Below are positions 24,921 through 31,763 of a stretch of 64,000 nucleotides of DNA, piece after piece. The translations under genes and the position numbers were made by a program. Position 1 is the stretch's first letter, and each line of letters begins with the position of its first letter. This DNA is from Veillonellaceae bacterium. GTDB taxonomy: Bacteria > Bacillota > Negativicutes > Veillonellales > Veillonellaceae. Below the pieces are notes generated by a model, which saw only the letters and a program-made list of their open reading frames with translations, was not told the DNA's origin and searched no databases. The DNA lies in contig CAAFUR010000012.1 of the NCBI GenBank assembly GCA_900766245.1, forward strand, positions 94,536-158,535, read 5' to 3'.

Positions 24921-25922
24921 ATGAGTCAAAATAGAATGAATGCTGTCGAAAAGTTCAAACCGAAAGTGATGGATTTAGATATGTTGTCTACCAGAGAGGT
25001 AGAACATGGCACTATTTATGAGATGAATACGCCCCAAGGCAAGGCGAAGATGCACAGCTATCCGGTGTTTGGTGGGGTAGAATTAACCTTCCAAGAAGTG
25101 ACTATGAAAGAAATTCGTCATCGGGCGAAACCTTTAGAAGGTATGTTTGAAATCCATTATTGTAAAGAAGGGCGCATTGAGTGCGCCTTTGATAATGGAA
25201 AAGTGTTATATATGGATGAAAATGATATTTCTGTGGGGTGGAAAGAGTCACCTAGTTATGTACACTCTACGAAGTTTCCTACGGCTTTTTACAAAGGAAT
25301 TAATTTGTCTATTTATATTCCAAAAGCTCAAGAAATGGTCAATAAATTTGTAGGTAATGATAGTATCGATCTGCGAGAAATATGCAATCGGTTCTGTAAT
25401 GATTTTGAATTTGGCTTTGTGTGTCGTAGAGAATCAAGGTTGAGTGATATTTTCAAAAGTTTATATGATGTGCCAATGGAAGTGATGCCAAATTTGTTTC
25501 AATTAAAATGCATGGAAATCATCCTGTTGTTAAGTACATTAACAGCCGATTACGATTGTTGTATGCCATATTTTGAACGCAAACATGTAGAAAGTGTGAA
25601 ACGTATGCACGAATTTTTGATGAAAAATTTAAATCAAAAACCGACCATTGAAGAGTTGGCAAAAACATATGGGTTAGCACCAACGGCATTAAAGAAATGT
25701 TTTAAAGGGATTTATGGAAGTAGTATTCATCAGTATGTAAAGCATATGCGAATCAAAAAAGCAGCCAAAGATCTAGTAAATACAAATGATAGTATTCTCA
25801 GCATAGCTAATCGATATGGCTATGAAAATGCCAGTAAGTTTGCAGAAGCATTTCGGGTTATTATGGGACATAAGCCTAGTGAATACAGGAAGAAAAATAA
25901 AATGTCTGAATGGATTGAATAG
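24921..25922 (+). CDS. AraC family transcriptional regulator
   Basis: 333-residue regulator. Two C-terminal helix-turn-helix motifs lie at about 245-330 (PTIEELAKTYGLAPTALKKCF and SILSIANRYGYENASKFAEAF, ending GHKPSEYRKK). The N-terminal sensor part (LEGMFEIHYCKEGRIECAF, WKESPSYVHSTKF) resembles PchR-like regulators that sense ferric siderophores, a resemblance judged by eye. It lies just before exbB-exbD-tonB-hutW, so control of that iron/heme operon is the simplest reading. AAGGAGG precedes the start. Confidence 0.88.
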   Translation: MSQNRMNAVEKFKPKVMDLDMLSTREVEHGTIYEMNTPQGKAKMHSYPVFGGVELTFQEVTMKEIRHRAKPLEGMFEIHYCKEGRIECAFDNGKVLYMDENDISVGWKESPSYVHSTKFPTAFYKGINLSIYIPKAQEMVNKFVGNDSIDLREICNRFCNDFEFGFVCRRESRLSDIFKSLYDVPMEVMPNLFQLKCMEIILLLSTLTADYDCCMPYFERKHVESVKRMHEFLMKNLNQKPTIEELAKTYGLAPTALKKCFKGIYGSSIHQYVKHMRIKKAAKDLVNTNDSILSIANRYGYENASKFAEAFRVIMGHKPSEYRKKNKMSEWIE

Positions 25923-25940
25923 AAGCTTTTTAGAGTAGAT

Positions 25941-25990
25941 TTGAAAATATTAAATTTGCTATTATATACATAAGCTGATAAAAATTATCA
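25941..25990 (+). promoter_or_regulatory. Promoter with Fur box for the exbB-exbD-tonB-hutW operon
   Basis: -35 TTGAAA (25941-25946), 16-base spacer, -10 TATATA (25963-25968). TGATAAAAATTATCA (25976-25990) matches 14 of 15 positions of the 7-1-7 Fur consensus and covers the expected start of transcription. Confidence 0.75.
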
Positions 25991-26012
25991 TATTTTTAAT
26001 GGAGGTAACAAT

Positions 26013-26648
26013 ATGGACAGCCTTTTATACATTGTACATTTATTTAACAGCGGTGGATTAGTAATGTATCCATTGGTAATTTTATCAATCATTGTAATTG
26101 CGATTGGAATTGAGCGTTATACGTATTTCAAAGCTAATACTGCATTGCTAAAAGAATTTAGTCATGATGTGTATTTTGCAGTAAAAGAAAATGATTGGGC
26201 GAAGGCAAAAGAATTATGTGCGGCTAACCAAACTGCGACAGGTCGGATTTTAAATGCAGGATTAACGTACTCCAAAAATGAAGCAAGCATGAAAAATGCG
26301 TTTTCTGAACAAATGATGATTGAAGCATCTCATTTGAAAATTCATTTGGACTACTTAAGCGCTATCGTAACCATTTCTCCATTGTTAGGTTTATTAGGAA
26401 CAGTATCTGGCATGATTGGTACATTTAGTATCCTTGACAGTGGTTCTGGTGCCTCTGCTATCTCCGGTGGCGTTGGGGAAGCCTTGATTGCCACAGCAAC
26501 AGGTTTGTTAGTTGCCATTTTATCCTTCTGTGTATATACATATTTCAGTCATCGTATGGATGCCATCATCAATGATACAGAAACGTTATCTGTGGTGTTA
26601 TTAAATGGTATGAAAGAGCAATGGAGTGATTCTCATGTTTCAAAATAG
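26013..26648 (+). CDS. exbB: ExbB/TolQ/MotA-type proton channel protein
   Basis: Inner-membrane subunit that, with ExbD, uses proton flow to energise TonB. It is 211 residues with three hydrophobic segments. The hallmark region LSAIVTISPLLGLLGTVSGMIGTF is followed by GGVGEALIATATGLLVAILSF. It overlaps exbD by 14 bases and begins the operon after the Fur-box promoter. TolQ is the alternative, but the TonB neighbour favours ExbB. Confidence 0.92.
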   Translation: MDSLLYIVHLFNSGGLVMYPLVILSIIVIAIGIERYTYFKANTALLKEFSHDVYFAVKENDWAKAKELCAANQTATGRILNAGLTYSKNEASMKNAFSEQMMIEASHLKIHLDYLSAIVTISPLLGLLGTVSGMIGTFSILDSGSGASAISGGVGEALIATATGLLVAILSFCVYTYFSHRMDAIINDTETLSVVLLNGMKEQWSDSHVSK

Positions 26649-27030
26649 TCGATTAAAAATGAAACCTGAGTTCATGATTGTGCCAATGATTGATATCATA
26701 TTCTTCTTATTGGTGTTCTTTATGATGAATAGTATCGAAACAGTGGCACAAAAGTCCTTGGGTGTACAGTTACCACAAGCACAATCAGCAACACAAGTCA
26801 AACAAAGTCCTGTGATCCTCACCTTAGATAAGGAAGGTCATATTTTGATTGACTCTAAACCATATAGTATCGATGAAGCTCGTAATTACATTACTAGCAA
26901 AGTAGGAGAAAATCCAAACACAGCGGTACTACTACAAGCAGACAAAAATACGCAACATGGATTCGTGGTTGCCATTATGGATATGCTAAAAACGATTGGG
27001 GTTAAGAAGTTCTCAATTGCTGCTAGCTAG
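26635..27030 (+). CDS. exbD: ExbD-type TonB energising protein
   Basis: 131-residue single-pass inner-membrane protein with the ExbD/TolR pattern. The cytoplasmic start is followed by a membrane segment carrying the conserved Asp (PMIDIIFFLLVFFMM) and a periplasmic domain. ATG 26635 is chosen because GGAG (26622-26625) lies upstream; an in-frame GTG at 26626 is too close to it. Confidence 0.92.
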   Translation: MFQNSRLKMKPEFMIVPMIDIIFFLLVFFMMNSIETVAQKSLGVQLPQAQSATQVKQSPVILTLDKEGHILIDSKPYSIDEARNYITSKVGENPNTAVLLQADKNTQHGFVVAIMDMLKTIGVKKFSIAAS

Positions 27031-27042
27031 AAAGGATGACAC

Positions 27043-27816
27043 ATGGAACAATATATTTCCTGGAAAAAATCCTATATAATCTCCGTTGTAATCCACATTA
27101 TTCTAGCAGTTGTATTAGGCCTTGCTTTAGTCTCAGTAGTTGAGCATAAGGAGACAGAAAATGCTTTTGAAATTGACATGTCTATCTCCGACGATTTAAA
27201 AGCATCCGCTGGCGGTGGTGGCGGAGGTGGTGGAGTGTCCTTCCCACAACCTCTTTCCCAAGAAGTTGTACAAGCAAAAGTACAGGCTGCACAACAAAGT
27301 CTTTCTTCTCCAGTACCGGTAGAGGATGCTGTCAATGTACCAACTTCTACGAATGCTGCGACAGGTACTAGTGATGGAACATCTAGCAACCAAGGAACTG
27401 GTGGTGGATCTGGTGGCGGTAATGGCACTGGTAACGGTACTGGCGATGGTAGTGGCAATGGCTCTGGTAGCGGTGGTGGATCTGGAACTGGTAGTGGCGG
27501 AGGTAATGGCGATGGTGTAGGTACTACAACCGGTAATGCCCCATTTGACTGGGCAGGTTTTGTAGCTACTGTACAAGCCAATGCACAAGGCACATACCCT
27601 CCAATGGCAGTAAAACGTAACTTACAAGGTAGTGTTAGCGTAAGCGTAACTATCGATGCAGGTGGTAACATCGTATCTGTATCTGCTGGTGGTGGTCCAG
27701 GCATCTTAAATAGTCACACCCAAGATGTTGTCTATGGTATAGGCAACTATCCGAATGGTAGTGGTTCAACAGTATCAAATACATTCACGGTGTATTACAC
27801 ATTGAATGGCGACTAG
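27043..27816 (+). CDS. tonB: TonB-like energy transducer with glycine-rich spacer
   Basis: 257-residue protein with an N-terminal membrane anchor (about 11-32), a long periplasm-spanning spacer and a C-terminal TonB domain (about 168-257) starting near YPPMAVKRNLQGSVSVSV. It links ExbBD energy to outer-membrane receptors. The spacer is unusual: instead of Pro-Glu/Pro-Lys repeats it has an eight-Gly run (57-64) and a Gly/Ser/Thr/Asn repeat region (107-164). No receptor gene is in the window. Confidence 0.88.
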   Translation: MEQYISWKKSYIISVVIHIILAVVLGLALVSVVEHKETENAFEIDMSISDDLKASAGGGGGGGGVSFPQPLSQEVVQAKVQAAQQSLSSPVPVEDAVNVPTSTNAATGTSDGTSSNQGTGGGSGGGNGTGNGTGDGSGNGSGSGGGSGTGSGGGNGDGVGTTTGNAPFDWAGFVATVQANAQGTYPPMAVKRNLQGSVSVSVTIDAGGNIVSVSAGGGPGILNSHTQDVVYGIGNYPNGSGSTVSNTFTVYYTLNGD

Positions 27817-27849
27817 TGCAAATGCACGAGAAATAATTCAGGAGGAATT

Positions 27850-29607
27850 ATGGATTTAAAAGCTTTATTTGACTCCATGTCGGAGGAACAACGTAATATT
27901 CAACTTGGTTTCGACACAGCTACACCATTAACACATGCTTTCACAAGCAAGCGTGCGGTACATGCTGGTCTAAGTGGTCGTCCTTTGGAAAAGGATGAGG
28001 CACAACGTGTATGGAATGAATTAATGCAACAACCGCCTGTTCCAGGGCAAATGCAAACGGCATATATTCATATCCCATTCTGTCAAACTAAATGTACTTA
28101 TTGTGGATTCTATCAACATGCTACGAATCAAGATGCAGAAGATAAATATGTAGATATGTTATTGAAAGAAATGCAAATGGCAGCCGACCAACCACGGTTC
28201 CGTGATGGCTTGATTCATACTATTTTTATCGGTGGTGGTACGCCGACATCGTTATCAGCTAATAATGCAAAACGCATGTTGTCTGCTATTCAAGAATATT
28301 TTCCGTTGGCCAATGACTATGAGTTGACATTAGAAGGTCGTATTCACGACTTGGTGCCTGAAAAAATGGATGTATGGATGAGCCATGGTGTAAACCGTAT
28401 GTCCTTAGGGGTACAGTCTTTCCATACTCACGTACGTCGTCAATTAGGTCGTTTAGATGATCAAGATACAGTATTGTCTCGATTAGAGCAATTAAAGGCA
28501 TATCAACAATGTTCTGTGATTGTAGATTTAATCTACGGTTTGCCAGATCAAACGATGGATGTGTGGATGGAAGATTTAAAACTTCTTGAACAATCTGCAG
28601 CAGATGGTATGGACTTGTATCAATTAAATGTCTTTGAAAATAGTGACTTACAAAGTTTAATTGAGCGTGGTAAAGTAAGCCCAGCAGCTACTACTAAAGA
28701 ACAAGCTTTGATGTATGAAGCGGCTGTCAAATATTTGATGAAACGTGATTTCACACGTTTAAGCGCAGCTCATTGGAGTCGTGCACCACGTGAACGTTCT
28801 ATGTACAACACTATGGCGAAAGCTGGATATCCAATGTATCCATTTGGCTGTGGTGCCGGTGGTAATTTAGGTGGCTATATGACAATGTTACACCGCGTAT
28901 TACCTCCATATGAAGCCCTTGTAGAAGAAGGTAAAAAACCATTTATGGTTCTTATGAAACAATCTGAGCTACAAGAGTTCTCTAATTATGTAATCAGTTC
29001 CTTGGAACGAGGCGTTTTAAATCTAGATGCTTTGATCGAAATGGATGCAAAATTAGAAGATTTACGTTGGCTGCTTGATACTTGGGTAACTCGTGGTTTG
29101 ATGGAATATAACGGCGTATTATATCGCTTAACAACAGCTGGTGGATTCTGGCATGTAAATATTACACAAACAGTTATTGAATGTGTTCAATACATCTTAA
29201 CTGGTGAAAGTACATTGTTACATGAAAACATTGCTGCACAAAACCACGGTGGTAAGCCCAAAGATCATCCACATGTAGGGAGTCATCCTGAAGGAGTGGC
29301 GAAACACCCTCATGGCGCAGGCGGACACCCAGCAGGTATTCCAAAAGGTCATCCAGAAGGAGTACCAATGGGAGGACATCCAGCAGGTGTGCCTAAGCAT
29401 CCACATGGGGCAGGCGGACACCCAGCGGGTATTCCAAAAGGTCATCCAGAAGGAGTACCAATGGGAGGACATCCAGCAGGTGTACCTAAGCATCCACATG
29501 GAGCAGGTGGACACCCAGCAGGTATCCCAATAGGGCATCCAGGAGATGTTGAGACAACTCGTGCTCATGGCACAGTAGGACATAGTCCATTTAAGAAAAA
29601 TATTTAG
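27850..29607 (+). CDS. HutW/ChuW-like anaerobic heme-degrading radical SAM protein with His-rich repeat tail
   Basis: Radical SAM protein of 585 residues related to HemN. The CX3CX2C cluster motif is C78, C82, C85 (FCQTKCTYCGF), followed by GGGTPTSL. The catalytic part (about 1-455) has the length and C-terminal HTH-like region of HutW/ChuW, which open the heme ring without oxygen and free iron. A true coproporphyrinogen dehydrogenase (HemN) is the alternative, but the tonB-exbB-exbD linkage is the classic hutW context of Vibrio. About 130 extra residues at the C-terminus hold some 20 histidines in Gly-His-Pro repeats of a 31-residue period, a probable metal- or heme-binding tail. A flavodoxin, a possible electron donor, follows. 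Confidence 0.82.
   Translation: MDLKALFDSMSEEQRNIQLGFDTATPLTHAFTSKRAVHAGLSGRPLEKDEAQRVWNELMQQPPVPGQMQTAYIHIPFCQTKCTYCGFYQHATNQDAEDKYVDMLLKEMQMAADQPRFRDGLIHTIFIGGGTPTSLSANNAKRMLSAIQEYFPLANDYELTLEGRIHDLVPEKMDVWMSHGVNRMSLGVQSFHTHVRRQLGRLDDQDTVLSRLEQLKAYQQCSVIVDLIYGLPDQTMDVWMEDLKLLEQSAADGMDLYQLNVFENSDLQSLIERGKVSPAATTKEQALMYEAAVKYLMKRDFTRLSAAHWSRAPRERSMYNTMAKAGYPMYPFGCGAGGNLGGYMTMLHRVLPPYEALVEEGKKPFMVLMKQSELQEFSNYVISSLERGVLNLDALIEMDAKLEDLRWLLDTWVTRGLMEYNGVLYRLTTAGGFWHVNITQTVIECVQYILTGESTLLHENIAAQNHGGKPKDHPHVGSHPEGVAKHPHGAGGHPAGIPKGHPEGVPMGGHPAGVPKHPHGAGGHPAGIPKGHPEGVPMGGHPAGVPKHPHGAGGHPAGIPIGHPGDVETTRAHGTVGHSPFKKNI
29341..29530 (+). repeat. 93-base in-frame tandem repeat encoding the His-rich tail
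   Basis: CCAAAAGGTCATCC occurs at 29341 and again at 29434 (period 93 bases, 31 codons), with partial copies before and after, about 2.5-3 units in all. Each unit encodes GHPEGVPMGGHPAGVP, then KHPHGAGGHPAGIP. Confidence 0.9.
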
Positions 29608-29924
29608 GTAGTATCTATTACAGGCGAACTCCTACACACCTTACCAAACCAAATATATAGTTTCCTGTAATAGTTCTATAGCCACTCATCGAGTGGAATC
29701 AGGTATACCAGGTCAAAGTTGGTAGGCTGCATCATACTATAGTACGTTTAAAATCACTTCTGTAATGAGAGTGCAGTATCCGCAGGCTAAGCCTGCGGAT
29801 GTATATCTGATATATGAACATTGTGCCTTAGGATACAATGTTACATAGAAAATAATGATATACTAAGTATAGTATTTATATGTTATGTAAAAGGAGCGCA
29901 CTTCCTAGAAGTGTGAAAAAATGA
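29608..29924. other. Structured intergenic region before the flavodoxin gene
   Basis: 317 bases with several inverted repeats. CTATTACAGG (29615-29624) pairs with CCTGTAATAG (29664-29673); CCACTC pairs with GAGTGG (29682-29696); ATCCGCAGGC (29778-29787) pairs with GCCTGCGGAT (29791-29800) around a TAA loop, but no T-tract follows. Downstream is a candidate extended -10 TGATATACT (29856-29864) and an inverted repeat ATACTA-AGTA-TAGTAT. No ORF or known RNA family was recognised. Confidence 0.6.
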
Positions 29925-29927
29925 ATG
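29891..29927 (+). promoter_or_regulatory. Hairpin-bridged ribosome binding site of the flavodoxin gene
   Basis: AAGGAG (29891-29896) lies 28 bases from the ATG (29925), too far for normal initiation. A hairpin CACTTC-CTA-GAAGTG (29899-29913) in between would shorten the effective spacing to about 13 bases. Confidence 0.5.
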
Positions 29928-30437
29928 AAAGCAATCGTAGTTTACTCAAGCCGTACAGGCAATACAAAATTAGTAGCAGAAGCTATGGCAAGTGCTTTGC
30001 CTGCTGGTACACCATGTGTATCTGTGAAAGAAGTTCCAACTGATTTAGCATCTTATGATGTAGTATTTATGGGTTTCTGGGCAGACCAAGGTAACGCTGA
30101 TAAAGCGGCACAAGCAGTGCTTAAAGAAATCACAAATGAAAAAGTAGCTTTATTCTGTACTTTAGGGGTTCCTCCAGTATCTCCTCATGCACAAGAAACT
30201 GTAGAAGCAGCTGCGAAATTGTTACCAAATGGTCAAACACCAGTAGGTTATTTCAAATGCCAAGGTAAAGTAGATCCAAAAGTAATCGAAATGATGTACA
30301 AAATGTTCCCAGAAGGACATAGCCATGGTAAGAGCGCTGAGCGTGATGCACGTCATGCACAAGCTGCATCTCATCCAGACGAAAACGACTTAGCTAATGC
30401 AAAAGCATTTGTTGAAGAAGTTATTGCTAAACTATAA
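29925..30437 (+). CDS. Flavodoxin family protein
   Basis: 170-residue FMN-binding electron carrier. The phosphate-binding loop SSRTGNT is at 8-14, and GFWADQGNADKAAQ fits the FMN side region. Flavodoxins reduce radical SAM clusters, so this is a natural partner for the HutW-like enzyme encoded upstream, although a separate promoter is likely. The C-terminal third has several His residues (EGHSHGKSAERDARHAQAASH). It is transcribed alone between the structured region and a strong terminator. Confidence 0.9.
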   Translation: MKAIVVYSSRTGNTKLVAEAMASALPAGTPCVSVKEVPTDLASYDVVFMGFWADQGNADKAAQAVLKEITNEKVALFCTLGVPPVSPHAQETVEAAAKLLPNGQTPVGYFKCQGKVDPKVIEMMYKMFPEGHSHGKSAERDARHAQAASHPDENDLANAKAFVEEVIAKL

Positions 30438-30480
30438 GTTTTCTACCTATGTAATAGGTTGCAATATAATAACACTCCGA

Positions 30481-30510
30481 AAAAGACTGCCAGAAATGGC
30501 GGTCTTTTTC
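30481..30510 (+). terminator. Terminator after the flavodoxin gene
   Basis: AAAAAGACTGCCA (30481-30493) and TGGCGGTCTTTTT (30498-30510) form a 13-pair stem with one T-G pair and a GAAA loop. It can work on both strands. Confidence 0.93.
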
Positions 30511-30566
30511 ACTTAATGAATGCTTGATAGTGTTCCTATGGATAGCATAAACTATACAGAAATATC

Positions 30567-30595
30567 TTGACGTTTAAGCACTCTTGCTTTATAAT
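30567..30595 (+). promoter_or_regulatory. Promoter of the pyr operon
   Basis: -35 TTGACG (30567-30572), 17-base spacer, -10 TATAAT (30590-30595). Confidence 0.85.
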
Positions 30596-30658
30596 ACTTA
30601 ATAAGCTTAATGAATCGGTACGAGAGACCGAAGAGCGCACATTTGAACCTTTTAAATT

Positions 30659-30779
30659 AGTCCTGTGAGGCTAGTAAGGGAACGTAGTAGGAGAACTCTA
30701 CCTGTATATGTATAGGTGTACACTCTAATAGAATCACTATAACTATGCGACCTCTTGCCTTACGGCAAGAGGTCTTTTT
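30659..30779 (+). promoter_or_regulatory. PyrR-binding attenuator leader of the pyr operon
   Basis: AGTCCTGTGAGGCT (30659-30672) matches the PyrR-binding consensus. The terminator GACCTCTTGCC (30749-30759) with GGCAAGAGGTC (30764-30774) and five T ends just before the pyrB ribosome site. High UMP with PyrR should favour termination. Confidence 0.93.
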
Positions 30780-30812
30780 GCGTGTAAAAGAAGTACTATA
30801 AAGGAGGCTATG

Positions 30813-31763
30813 ATGGGAGAAATCAGCTTGAAAGGTAAGCACCTATTAGGACTGCAAGGTCGGTCAAAAGAAGAAATTGAACTCATTTTACGTGTAGCTA
30901 AAAAAATGAAAAAAATTGTTTTATCGGACAATAAGAAACATCCATTATTAAAAGGTAAATCTATTATTAACTTGTTTATGGAGAATAGCACGCGCACAAG
31001 AAGTTCCTTTGAGTTAGCAGGCAAATATTTAGGAGCTGATGTCATCAATATTTCCAAGAGCGGTAGCTCTATGGCAAAAGGAGAAAGTTTCCGTGACACA
31101 TTATTAACAATGTCCTATATGGGAACAGATGCCATCGTAATGCGCTCTAGTGAAGAAGGAGCTCCTTTATATGCTACAAAATGTGTAGATCCAATCATTA
31201 TCAATGCTGGTGATGGTGCTCATGAACATCCAACACAAGCTTTATTAGATATGTACTCTATCTTAGAACATAAACCTACATTAGAAGGTTTAAAAGTAGT
31301 TATCATAGGCGATATTATGCATAGCCGTGTAGCGCGCTCCAATATCTACGGTTTAAAAACAATGGGTGCTGATGTGCATTTGGCTGGGCCACGTACGTTA
31401 GTATATCCAGAACTAGAAAAACTGGGTGTTACAGTTCATCATGATGTACGTGAAGCTGTGAAAGATGCAGATGTAGTAAACGTATTGCGTATCCAATTAG
31501 AACGGATTCACTCCGCTTTATATCCAAGTAATCGTGAATATGCACGTATCTTTGGTATTAATAAATCTGTCTTAGAAAATGCAAAAGATGATGTATTAGT
31601 ATTGCATCCAGGACCAATGAATCGTGGTCTTGAAATTGCACCAGATGTGGCGTATGGGGATGCATCAGTCATCCAAGAACAGGTACGTAATGGTGTAGCC
31701 ATCCGTATGGCGATTTTATACTTAACAATTATCGGAGGTGACGGTAGTGAGCTTGCTGATTAA
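30813..31763 (+). CDS. pyrB: Aspartate carbamoyltransferase catalytic subunit
   Basis: Second step of pyrimidine synthesis: carbamoyl phosphate plus aspartate to carbamoyl aspartate. It is 316 residues with the carbamoyl-phosphate loop STRTRSSFE and HPTQALLDMYS. ATG 30813 is preferred over 30810 because GGAGG (30803-30807) then has a 5-base spacer. No pyrI regulatory subunit follows, as is usual in Firmicutes. It overlaps pyrC by 17 bases. Confidence 0.95.
   Translation: MGEISLKGKHLLGLQGRSKEEIELILRVAKKMKKIVLSDNKKHPLLKGKSIINLFMENSTRTRSSFELAGKYLGADVINISKSGSSMAKGESFRDTLLTMSYMGTDAIVMRSSEEGAPLYATKCVDPIIINAGDGAHEHPTQALLDMYSILEHKPTLEGLKVVIIGDIMHSRVARSNIYGLKTMGADVHLAGPRTLVYPELEKLGVTVHHDVREAVKDADVVNVLRIQLERIHSALYPSNREYARIFGINKSVLENAKDDVLVLHPGPMNRGLEIAPDVAYGDASVIQEQVRNGVAIRMAILYLTIIGGDGSELAD

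Larger units (their letters stand above)
30438..30812. other. Flavodoxin-pyrB intergenic region
   Basis: 375 bases holding the flavodoxin terminator, the pyr promoter and the PyrR attenuator leader, each listed separately. Nothing else was recognised. Confidence 0.8.

Noticed and set aside
27072..27704. Long minus-strand ORFs opposite tonB (up to 210 codons, Pro-rich)
   Set aside because: They are the antisense of the Gly/Ser repeat codons, have no ribosome site and no recognisable domain.
29341..29530. Repeats read as a CRISPR-like array
   Set aside because: The repeat is contiguous with no spacers, has a period of 93 bases and stays in frame with the HutW-like gene.
29218..29583. Minus-strand ORF of 121 codons opposite the His-rich tail
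   Set aside because: It mirrors the tandem repeat on the other strand and lacks initiation signals.
27850..29607. Annotation as HemN (oxygen-independent coproporphyrinogen dehydrogenase)
   Set aside because: Possible by superfamily, but the exbB-exbD-tonB linkage, the Fur box and the C-terminal layout fit HutW/ChuW better.
29608..29800. Cobalamin or FMN riboswitch before the flavodoxin gene
   Set aside because: GCCACT and GGAAT fragments are present but the conserved core boxes of either class are not.
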